Positions 51,783 through 59,301 of a stretch of 64,000 bases of DNA are shown piece by piece. Numbering within the stretch: the stretch's first letter is position 1; each line of letters starts with the position of its first letter. The position numbers and the translations under genes are program-made. The notes below the pieces were generated by a model. It searched no databases. It was not told where the DNA came from and was given only the letters and a program-made list of their open reading frames with translations. This stretch comes from Streptomyces xinghaiensis S187 (GTDB lineage: Bacteria; Actinomycetota; Actinomycetes; Streptomycetales; Streptomycetaceae), in the NCBI RefSeq assembly GCF_000220705.2, contig NZ_CP023202.1:4866501-4930500 (forward strand), written 5' to 3'.

Positions 51783-54113
51783 TCACCAGCCCCTGCCGGC
51801 CGACGGCACCAGCCGTCCCGCCTTGCGGTACTCGCGCCGCGCCCCGGCCAGCAGATCCTCCGGGCCCACCGCCCCGCCCCGGGCCGCCGCCGCGTACGCC
51901 GCCGTGACCACGGCGCTGCGGATCGCGCCACCCGACAGCTCGAACTCCTGTGCGCAGGGTTTCGCGTCGAGACCCTCCTCGCAGGGCACGGCCGCCAGGC
52001 TGTTGTGCCAGAGCGCGAGGCGCTGCTCCGCGTCCGGGAACGGAAAGTCGATCACCAGGTCGAGCCGGCGGGTGAACGCCTCGTCGATGTTGGCCCGGAG
52101 ATTGGTGGTCAGCAGCGCGATGCCGTCGAAGGACTCCAGCCGCTGGAGGAGATAGGCGCTCTCCATGTTGGCGTAGCGGTCGTGCGAGTCCTTCACCTCG
52201 GAGCGCTTGCCGAACACGGCGTCGGCCTCGTCGAAGAGCAGCACCGCGTCCGTGCGGTCGGCCTCGGTGAAGATGCGTTCGAGGTTCTTCTCGGTCTCGC
52301 CGACGTACTTGTCGACGACGGAGGAGAGCTGGACCACATAGAGATCGAGGCCCAGTTCGGCGGCCACGACCTCGGCCGACAGGGTCTTGCCGGTGCCGGA
52401 CTCGCCCGCGAACAGGCCCAGCACTCCGCGCCCCCGGCCGCCGCCCGCGCTCAGCCGCCACTCGCCCAGCACCCGGTCCCGGAACCGGGACCGCAGGGCC
52501 AGCTCGCGCAGTTGCTCCAGCGGGGTCTCGGGGAGGACGAGATCGTCCCAGTCCACGGCGGGCCGGATGCGGCGGGCGTGCCGCTCCAGACCGGAGGCGG
52601 ACTGCTGGCGCGCGGCCAGCCGGAGGTGGGCGGCGGTGAGCGGGGTGCCGTCGAACGCGGCCAGGCCGTGCGCGGCCCCGGCGGCGCGCCGGATCTGCTC
52701 GTCGCCGAGCCGGTAGGCGGCGGTGACCCGGGCCAGATCGAGCCCGCCGTCACCGCCGTTGCCCGTGCCGCCGTCGCCCGCGCTCTCGGCCAGGCCCAGC
52801 GCCTCGGCCCAGACGGCGGTGGCACCGGCCATCCGCCGCGGGGCGTCGAGGGCGAGCGGCGCGGTGCGCTCCCCGGACCACTGCGGGTCGTACGGCTGTG
52901 CCCCCGTGAGCAGCACCGGTACGTCGCCCACGGAGAGCCCCCGGACCAGCGGGGCCGCCGCCTCGCCGTCCGGCAGCGGGGACACGACGACCGCGCAGTC
53001 GCGCAGCCGGGCCTCGCGCAGCAGTGCGGTGAGCGGCGGGGGACGGTCGGAGTGGGCGGGCGGGTGCGCGGCGGCGTGCTCCGTGTGGTCGTGGCCCTCC
53101 GCGTGCGCCGCCCCGCCGGCCGGGGACGGGGTGAGGAGCAGCGCTTCCCGGCCCGCCACCCGCAGCGCGGCGAGAGCGCAGGAGAGCCCGTCGCCGGGAC
53201 GGTGCTCGCGCAGATGCACCAGCAGGGGGCCCGCGGCCAGCCGGGCGGCGAGCCGGTCCGTGAAGGCATCGGGTCCCCCGGCCCCTCCGCCTCGTGTGCC
53301 CGTACCGGCCCCGGTTGCGTCCGCGGCCGGCAGCAGCCGGGCGTGGCCGGCGAGGGCCGCGTCCGGGGTGTCGTCGCCGAGCAGATGGGCGGTGACCCGG
53401 TCGGGCACGCGCAACGAGCGGGAGAGGAACGGGCGTTCGTCCTCCTCGACGAGAAGCAGCCCGCTCGCGCGCAGGGGCGCGGACGGATGGAGCCGGGCCC
53501 GGGCGGCGGCCGAGTCCGCGGGCAGGCCGCACAGGTCGAGCACCAGTCCGGTGGTGGCGCGGCGCCTGCCGACGTCGTCGTTGAGATAGCCGTAGAGGGG
53601 TTCGAAGGTCCGGTCGACATCGGGGGCGAGCGCGGCCAGCAGGATCCGTACGTCCAGCAGGGCGAGGCCGAAGCGGGCCGCCAGCCGCGGCAGCCGGTCG
53701 CCCGGGTGCGCGGGGGCACCGGGCGGCTGTTCACCGCCGCCGACGCCACCGCCCACGTCATCGCCGGGACCACCGCCGGCGTCATCGCGCGCGTCGGCGC
53801 CGGTGCCGCCGTCCTCGCCGGTCGGGGGCGTGCCGCCGGCCGTGCGGAGTGCGTGCCGTATCGCGTCGGGGGAGAGGTACAGGCCGCGCAGCGGGTCGTC
53901 CGCGGTCGGGTCGCCGGCGCTGCGCAGTTCCACCAGGGCCGCGGCGTGTTCGCGCAGGCGTACGAGCCGGGCGGTCAGGGCCGCGGCGGGGCCGGGCGCC
54001 CGGCCGTCCCGGAGGCCGGTGCGGTCCGCGGGGTCTGCCGGGTCTGCGGGGTTCGCGGGGTTCGCGGGGTCTGCGGGGTCCATGTGGTCCGTGAGGTGGG
54101 GGAAGGCTGTCAC
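51783..54113 (-). CDS. CIS AAA+ ATPase
   Basis: 776 residues. The C-terminal AAA+ module is of the eCIS ATPase/Cdc48-like type: FAGESGTGKTLSAEVVAAEL (Walker A, about 567-576), AVLLFDEADAVFGKR (Walker B, about 622-632), and RADIDEAF followed by TRRLDLVIDFPFP with the arginine finger. The N-terminal half is a large, poorly conserved domain with two Gly/Pro/Asp-rich linkers. Such ATPases are diagnostic of eCIS loci and probably act in assembly or disassembly. The start overlaps the DUF4255 stop by 4 bp. A six-unit 9-bp repeat encodes ADP/ANP triplets near the N-terminus. Confidence 0.94.
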   Translation of the reverse strand: MTAFPHLTDHMDPADPANPANPADPADPADRTGLRDGRAPGPAAALTARLVRLREHAAALVELRSAGDPTADDPLRGLYLSPDAIRHALRTAGGTPPTGEDGGTGADARDDAGGGPGDDVGGGVGGGEQPPGAPAHPGDRLPRLAARFGLALLDVRILLAALAPDVDRTFEPLYGYLNDDVGRRRATTGLVLDLCGLPADSAAARARLHPSAPLRASGLLLVEEDERPFLSRSLRVPDRVTAHLLGDDTPDAALAGHARLLPAADATGAGTGTRGGGAGGPDAFTDRLAARLAAGPLLVHLREHRPGDGLSCALAALRVAGREALLLTPSPAGGAAHAEGHDHTEHAAAHPPAHSDRPPPLTALLREARLRDCAVVVSPLPDGEAAAPLVRGLSVGDVPVLLTGAQPYDPQWSGERTAPLALDAPRRMAGATAVWAEALGLAESAGDGGTGNGGDGGLDLARVTAAYRLGDEQIRRAAGAAHGLAAFDGTPLTAAHLRLAARQQSASGLERHARRIRPAVDWDDLVLPETPLEQLRELALRSRFRDRVLGEWRLSAGGGRGRGVLGLFAGESGTGKTLSAEVVAAELGLDLYVVQLSSVVDKYVGETEKNLERIFTEADRTDAVLLFDEADAVFGKRSEVKDSHDRYANMESAYLLQRLESFDGIALLTTNLRANIDEAFTRRLDLVIDFPFPDAEQRLALWHNSLAAVPCEEGLDAKPCAQEFELSGGAIRSAVVTAAYAAAARGGAVGPEDLLAGARREYRKAGRLVPSAGRGW
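54028..54081 (-). repeat. Six tandem 9-bp units in the CIS ATPase gene
   Basis: Units of the type GCGGGGTCT/GCGGGGTTC are repeated six times with few mismatches. On the coding strand they give Ala-Asp/Asn-Pro triplets right after MDPADP. The tract is in frame in units of three codons, so length changes keep the reading frame. Confidence 0.9.
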
Positions 54114-54856
54114 CGGGGCCGCGCTCCGCCCTTGCGGCGGTCCGCCGTCCCGGCGGCCCCGCGGTCACCGGACGGTGTTCCGGGCCCGCCCCCGGACCCG
54201 GGGGCACCGGTACCGCCGCCCCCGGCCAACTGCCGCAGATGGCGCGGGCGGTGGTGCCGTTCGGGCGAGCCGTCCAGGCTGCCGTCCAGCCCGCGCACCC
54301 GGACCCCCGCGCCCTCGGTGACCGGCGGTCCGGCCGCGTACTCCGGCACGGCCGGGAAGGGAGCGGTGACCACCACGTCCAGTGACGGCTTCAGCTCACC
54401 GCCCAGCGCCGACCAGATGTCGGCGAGGGAGCGCGACTCGGCCGGCGGCACCCCGATGGTGATCGGCACGGAGAGCCCGAGCTCCGCCAGGGCGCCCGTC
54501 AGCTCCGAGGGCGTCAGCACCTCGTGCGGGAGCAGCGTGGCCATGACGGCGGAGAGCAACCGGTGTTCGTCCTCCGGCCGCTTGGTCCAGGCGGTGAGCA
54601 GATACGACAGCCGGAACCAGCGGGGTGGCTGACGGCGCTTCAGTACGATGCCCTGGGCATCCTTCACGGAGACCGCGCCGCGCTGCCGCCGCTCGGTGTC
54701 CTCGCGGATGTCGTACAGATAGGCGTTGATCGTCGGGGTGTTGCGGCGCGCGGCCCAGTCGCGGCTCGGGGCCTCGAAGGAGACCTCCACATCCGTACCG
54801 GAGAACACACCACCGCGCAGGAGGCCCTTCAGAACGTGGTCGACCTCATGAATCAC
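54110..54856 (-). CDS. DUF4255 protein (CIS sheath terminator/cap-like)
   Basis: 248 residues from a GTG (MIHEVDHVLKGLLRG), where family members usually begin; the frame is open to an ATG at 54916 with an unrelated Arg-rich lead. DUF4255 hallmarks: VEVSFEAPSRDWAARRNTPT, INAYLYDIREDTERR, then RWFRLSYLLTAWTKRPEDEH and RLLSAVMATLLPHEVL. DUF4255 proteins occur in nearly all eCIS loci, likely closing the tail at its distal end. The C-terminal 55 residues are Gly/Arg-rich and disordered. It heads the ATPase pair. Confidence 0.92.
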   Translation of the reverse strand: MIHEVDHVLKGLLRGGVFSGTDVEVSFEAPSRDWAARRNTPTINAYLYDIREDTERRQRGAVSVKDAQGIVLKRRQPPRWFRLSYLLTAWTKRPEDEHRLLSAVMATLLPHEVLTPSELTGALAELGLSVPITIGVPPAESRSLADIWSALGGELKPSLDVVVTAPFPAVPEYAAGPPVTEGAGVRVRGLDGSLDGSPERHHRPRHLRQLAGGGGTGAPGSGGGPGTPSGDRGAAGTADRRKGGARPR

Positions 54857-55042
54857 CGTGCTGTCCGGCCCTTCCCGTTCCGCTGTCCCGCGCTGCCGTA
54901 CGGTCCCCCGCGCCATCCTGCCGCCGCCGGGGCCCGCCCGTCCCGTTCCGGGGGGACGCTGCGGGGGCAGTCCCGGCTGCCCCCGCGGACCGCTCCGCCG
55001 CCCGGAAGACCTCGCGACGGCTCGTGCCAGGGTGCGGAGGGC

Positions 55043-55783
55043 TCAGATGTACCCCTCGCGCAGCGCGTAGGCGACGGCGTGCGCCCGGTTGCGGAGCTGG
55101 AGCCGGGTGGTCAGTCCGTGCAGCACGTTCTTCACGGTGCGCTCGGAATAGGACAACTTTCCGGCGATCTCCCGGGTGTCCATGCCCTCGGAGACCAGCC
55201 GGAGGATGTCGATCTCGCGCGGCGCGAGTCCGGCGGGGCTGCCGCCGGGCTGCTGCGCGGCGTTCCGCTGGAGCCGTCCGACCTGGTTGATCAGCCGGCC
55301 CAGCAGATCGGAGGGCAGATCGCCCTCGCCGCGGGCCGCGGCCACCACGGCCTGCAGCAGCCGCTGGTCGGTGGCCTCGTGGCGCCAGAGGATGGCGCCG
55401 ACGCCGCACTCGATGACCTGGAGCAGTTCGGCCTCCCGGATGACACCCGTGACCAGGACGGCGTTCAGGCCGTCGGTCCGCACGAGTCTCCGCAGCCGCA
55501 GCATCGTGGTCTCGTCCAGCCGGTCCGCGAGCACCACGGCGACGGTGCGGACACCGCCCCGGGACTCACCGTTCCGCGCCTCTCCGCCCCGCGCCTCCCC
55601 GGCGCGGGCGCCGTTGGTGCGGGCCTCCAAGCCCCGTGTCTCGCCAACGAGTTCGACCTCGGGGCGCTGCCGGAGCTGGCTGACCGCACCGGCTCTGGTG
55701 ATCGGGTCGGAGGCGTGGATGACCACGGGTATCCGTTCGACCGTCGTCGTGCTCTTGAACGTCGTACGCACGTCTTCCCCCAC
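55043..55783 (-). CDS. LuxR-type regulator with receiver-like domain
   Basis: 246 residues from GTG at 55783; a GTG four codons in has GGGGGAAG ahead and is equally possible. The N-terminal part is receiver-like (RIPVVIHASDPITRAGAVSQ) but interrupted by a 25-residue insert with GEAR-type repeats, and the acidic pocket is incomplete. The C-terminal LuxR helix-turn-helix is clear: LAPREIDILRLVSEGMDTRE, then IAGKLSYSERTVKNVLHGLT. It is next to the first CIS gene on the same strand and divergent from the LAL regulator. A role in CIS timing is likely but unproven. Confidence 0.85.
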   Translation of the reverse strand: MGEDVRTTFKSTTTVERIPVVIHASDPITRAGAVSQLRQRPEVELVGETRGLEARTNGARAGEARGGEARNGESRGGVRTVAVVLADRLDETTMLRLRRLVRTDGLNAVLVTGVIREAELLQVIECGVGAILWRHEATDQRLLQAVVAAARGEGDLPSDLLGRLINQVGRLQRNAAQQPGGSPAGLAPREIDILRLVSEGMDTREIAGKLSYSERTVKNVLHGLTTRLQLRNRAHAVAYALREGYI

Positions 55784-55890
55784 TTCCGGAACTCCGGGTC
55801 ACCGGTTCCGTCTGCTGCTGCTCGGCGGCCGGACGGCGGCGACGGCGCCGGCACCACTGTCCGAGGGACCGCTTGCCGCACGTCTCATAC

Positions 55891-55938
55891 CGTCATTGAC
55901 GGGATATTGGCGACAAAAGTTCATTCTGTGACGGGATT
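55891..55938. promoter_or_regulatory. Direct repeat between the two LuxR-type genes
   Basis: TGACGGGAT occurs at 55897-55905 and again at 55930-55938, 33 bp apart (about three helical turns). The first copy overlaps the palindrome CGTCA-T-TGACG at 55891-55901. The surrounding 356-bp gap (55784-56139) has no gene and is relatively AT-rich here, as expected for a divergent promoter. Confidence 0.58.
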
Positions 55939-56139
55939 TGTGTCCGACGCCACCGAGCACAGGTTTCCCCGCGGAGGTGTCCCCCTGCAATCGTGGTCAA
56001 CCACGAGAAGACCACGGACTCAACCATGGGAGCGCTCCCGGCATCTCTTCATCCGACGCGGAGAACACGATTCCGCCGACCGGCCCCGCCGCGGAGCCAC
56101 GTTCCGCCGGGGTGTGACGCAGACACCGGAGAGGTCCCC

Positions 56140-59007
56140 ATGAACGGGAGCACGATGACGGGCGTGACCGCGGAGCCATGCGATCTCGCCGGCCTGCGCG
56201 AACGCCGTGACGTGCTGGACCGGGTGTCCGCCGACGCCGCCCGCGCCCGGGCCGGCACCGGCCGTATCGTCCTGGTGTGCGGTGCCACCGGCACCGGCCG
56301 GAGCGCACTGCTGGAGGCGGTCGCCGCCCGGGAGTCGCGGCGGGGCATGCGCGTCCTGCGGGCCCGCTGCTCCCCGGAGGACTCACGCGCCGAATTCGCC
56401 GCCGTGGCCGAACTCCTGGACGCGGAACTGCGGCCCCCCGCCCCTGCCCCGGACGCGTGGGACGAACCGGGAGCCGGGGAGGACCACTCCCTGCACGGGA
56501 CCGGACGGGCCGCCCGGCTCTGGCGGCTGCTGCGCTCCCACGCGGCCGCCGGACCGCTGCTGCTCCTGGTGGACGACGTGCATCTGGCCGACCCGTCCTC
56601 GCGCGGCTGGTTCGTCCGGGCCGCCCGGCTGCTCGACCGCTTACCCGTCCTGCTGGTCCTCACCGAGCGCTCCCAGTACGACCTGGACCCGCCACCGCCG
56701 TGCCTGCTGCGCACCCTGCCGTCCACGCTGTTCAGCTTCCACACGCTCGCCCCGCTGAGCTTCCGCGCCGCCGCCGAGCTGGTCCGCGAGCGGCTGGGCG
56801 CGGGGCTCCCGCCCGGCTGGATCGACGGCTGCCTGCGCGCGACCGGCGGCGTGCCGCTGTTCCTCCACGCCCTGCTGACCGACCTGGCGCGGCTGACGGA
56901 GGTCACCGGTGGCGCGGGAGTCTTCCCTGACACCGGGGCGCGGCTGTACTCCAGCCACTACACCACCATGATCGCCTGGGCGCTGGAGAGCGCCGGCCCG
57001 GCCACCGCCGAACTGGCCCGCACCCTCGCCGAACTGGACACCACCGGTGACACCGCGCTGCTGGCGGACGTCGCCGGGACCGATCCCGGCCGGACCGGGC
57101 GCTGGATCGACGCCATGGCGAGCTCCGGACTCGTCGTCCGCGCCGGGCCCGGCGCCCCGCCCCGCGTCGCGCACCCGCTGCTGCGCGACGCGGTCCTCGA
57201 CGGCTGGCCGCACCGGCGCCGGCAGGAGGTCCACCGCGCGGCGGCCGAACTCCTGTACCAGCGCGGTGAGTCCGCCGGCGCGGTGGCCCGCCGGCTGCTG
57301 TCCGTGCCGGCCGTCGGCGCGGAGTGGGCGGTCAACGCGCTGCTGGAGGCGGCGGCCACCGCGGTGCGCGAGGGCCGGACCCGGCACGCCGGCGACTTGC
57401 TGCGCCGCGCCCTGGACGAGCCCCTGTCGCGCGAGCGCCGCGGGCAGGTGCTGACCGAACTCGGCTGCCTGGAGGCCGACGCCGGGCGCCCCGTCGGCGT
57501 GCGGCACCTCGCCGAGGCCGTGCCGCTGCGGCAGCCGACGGGCTCCGGACGGCTCCGCACCACCGTCGCCCTCGGCACCGCCCTGGCCCGCGGCGGCGAT
57601 GTGCAGGCGGCCCTGGAGATCCTGCGCAACCTCTGTGAGGACCTGCCCGACCGCTCCGCCCAGGCTCGGGCCGCGCAGGCCGCCGGCGCGCTGCTCTCCG
57701 CGTACGACCGGGCGAGCTGGCTGCGGGTGATGGCCGGGCTGCGCCATGTCGCCGCGCACTCGCCGGACCGGCTCGACCAGGCCGAACGGGCCCTGCTCGT
57801 CCGCTACGAGGCGACCGCCGGGCTGATCTCCGCCAAGGACGCGGTGGAACGTCTCTGCGTGCTGTCGAGCATCCCCGCCGACCCCGCCCTGGCGCCGTAC
57901 GTCCTGGCCACCGTCGCGGCCGTCCTCCAGTGGGCCGAACGGTACGAGGAGGTCGACCGCATCATCGGGGAGGGGCTCTCCGCGTACCGGCCGGTGGCGC
58001 TCAACCCGGCCCTGCACGCCCTGGCGGACACCCGCGCGGACGCCGCCGCGGCCCGCGGCCGGTACGGCGAACTGCTGTCCGACCCCGCCGTCCGGGCGGT
58101 CCTGGAGAACCCCCGGCCCGGCGGCCCGGCCGACGCCGCCGCCCTGCAGGGTTCGGTCAACATCCTCTCCCAGGCCGTCCTGGCGCTGCTGGAGACCGGA
58201 CGCCGGGACGAGGCGTGGCGGCTGGCCGACCGCATCGCCCCGCACGGCCCGCGCGACTCCTGGGAGTGGAACCGCTTCCTCCACGCCCGGGGCGAGCTGC
58301 GGGCCGCGGACGGCGACTACTCCTCGGCGCTCGCGGACTTCCGGGAGTGCGGCCGGCGGCAGACGGACCGCGAGGTGCTGAGCCCGGTCGTCACCCCCTG
58401 GCGGTCCGGCGCGGCCGAGTGCCTGCGGCGGCTGGGCCGGACGGCCGAGGCGCTGGAACTCGCCGAGGAGGAGTACCGGCTGGCTCTCGTCTGGGGTACC
58501 CCCCGGACCGTGGGACGGGCGCTGCGGGTGCTGGGCACCGTCACCGGCGGCCGCCGCGGCACGGAGCTGAGCCAGCGGGCCGTGGCCGTGCTGCGCACCG
58601 CCCCCGAGGGCGTGGAACGCGAACTGGTGCTCGCGCTCATCGCGCTGGGCGACCGGCTGACCGCCGCCGGGGAACGCGGCCGGGCCCGTACGGTGCTGCG
58701 CGAGGCGGCGGGCCTGGCCGGGGAGCTGGGCGCCCGGCGGATGGTGGCGGCGGCCGAACGGTCGCTGGTGGACAGCGGGGCGCGGGTGACGCGGGTCCAC
58801 AGCGGGGTGGCCGCGCTGACGGAGAGCGAGCGGCGGATCGCCGGGCTCGCCGCCGAGGGGCGGACGAACGCGGAGATCTGCGAGCTGCTGCACCTGGCCC
58901 GGCGGACCGTGGAAACCCATCTGACGAGCGCCTACCGCAAGTTGGGCATCCGGCGGCGCTCGGAGCTGCCCGCGGCGCTCGGCCCCCTCTCCGACGGCCG
59001 GGCCTGA
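56140..59007 (+). CDS. LAL-type LuxR family regulator
   Basis: 955 residues from ATG (MNGSTMTGV), with GGAGAGG five bases ahead; an open frame reaches 147 bp further up without a site. It has an N-terminal NTPase with Walker A VCGATGTGRSALLEAV (about 45-60) and Walker B LLLLVDDVHLAD (about 142-153). A long TPR-like helical middle follows. The C-terminal LuxR helix-turn-helix reads LTESERRIAGLAAEGRTNAE, then ICELLHLARRTVETHLTSAY. LAL proteins are ATP-dependent activators. It is divergent from the shorter LuxR gene, and both may share control sites. Confidence 0.93.
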   Translation: MNGSTMTGVTAEPCDLAGLRERRDVLDRVSADAARARAGTGRIVLVCGATGTGRSALLEAVAARESRRGMRVLRARCSPEDSRAEFAAVAELLDAELRPPAPAPDAWDEPGAGEDHSLHGTGRAARLWRLLRSHAAAGPLLLLVDDVHLADPSSRGWFVRAARLLDRLPVLLVLTERSQYDLDPPPPCLLRTLPSTLFSFHTLAPLSFRAAAELVRERLGAGLPPGWIDGCLRATGGVPLFLHALLTDLARLTEVTGGAGVFPDTGARLYSSHYTTMIAWALESAGPATAELARTLAELDTTGDTALLADVAGTDPGRTGRWIDAMASSGLVVRAGPGAPPRVAHPLLRDAVLDGWPHRRRQEVHRAAAELLYQRGESAGAVARRLLSVPAVGAEWAVNALLEAAATAVREGRTRHAGDLLRRALDEPLSRERRGQVLTELGCLEADAGRPVGVRHLAEAVPLRQPTGSGRLRTTVALGTALARGGDVQAALEILRNLCEDLPDRSAQARAAQAAGALLSAYDRASWLRVMAGLRHVAAHSPDRLDQAERALLVRYEATAGLISAKDAVERLCVLSSIPADPALAPYVLATVAAVLQWAERYEEVDRIIGEGLSAYRPVALNPALHALADTRADAAAARGRYGELLSDPAVRAVLENPRPGGPADAAALQGSVNILSQAVLALLETGRRDEAWRLADRIAPHGPRDSWEWNRFLHARGELRAADGDYSSALADFRECGRRQTDREVLSPVVTPWRSGAAECLRRLGRTAEALELAEEEYRLALVWGTPRTVGRALRVLGTVTGGRRGTELSQRAVAVLRTAPEGVERELVLALIALGDRLTAAGERGRARTVLREAAGLAGELGARRMVAAAERSLVDSGARVTRVHSGVAALTESERRIAGLAAEGRTNAEICELLHLARRTVETHLTSAYRKLGIRRRSELPAALGPLSDGRA

Positions 59008-59059
59008 GCGCTGGGGCCGGGGCGGGGCGGACGCGGCCCCGTCGGCCCGTCCTGCGCGA

Positions 59060-59075
59060 GGGGCGGCGCCGCCCC
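59060..59075. terminator. GC palindrome after the LAL gene
   Basis: GGGGCGGCGCCGCCCC is a perfect 16-bp palindrome 53 bp after the LAL stop. It can form a short hairpin and probably ends the LAL transcript. A U-tract is absent. Confidence 0.5.
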
Positions 59076-59118
59076 GCCCTTCGCCCCGCCTCCATCCCGT
59101 CCGCGCTCCGCGCCCGTA

Positions 59119-59132
59119 CCGAAAGCTTTCGG
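59119..59132. promoter_or_regulatory. CCGAAAGCTTTCGG palindrome upstream of GH115
   Basis: A perfect 14-bp palindrome 170 bp upstream of the GH115 start. LacI-type regulators of xylan and oligosaccharide genes in Streptomyces bind GAAAG-CTTTC type boxes, so a repressor relieved by xylan fragments is plausible. The assignment rests on resemblance. Confidence 0.66.
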
Positions 59133-59234
59133 CATGCATCCGGTAACGGGCGGACGCCCGACCCTTGCGCCGTAAGGTCCCTGTGGCGTGCGGTTCTGAG
59201 GGCGCGTCATGACCAGGCTGTCCGATCCATTGTT

Positions 59235-59261
59235 GTTCCGGAACATCTCCGATAACTTTCG
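59235..59261 (+). promoter_or_regulatory. Second palindromic pair before the GH115 start
   Basis: GTTCCGGAAC (59235-59244, perfect) is followed by CGATAACTTTCG (59250-59261), a degenerate form of the CGAAAGCTTTCG box found 130 bp further up. Both lie just upstream of the chosen start. Reading these bases as protein gives a lead without homology, which argues against the upstream ATG at 59209. Confidence 0.5.
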
Positions 59262-59301
59262 CGGCACCACCTCCTCCACCACCGTTGCGGAGATCGCGCT
59301 C

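Noticed and set aside
59209..59301. Earlier ATG for the GH115 gene
   Set aside because: The extra 31 residues precede the Tat motif unusually far and overlap operator-like palindromes; the ATG at 59302 gives a normal signal peptide.
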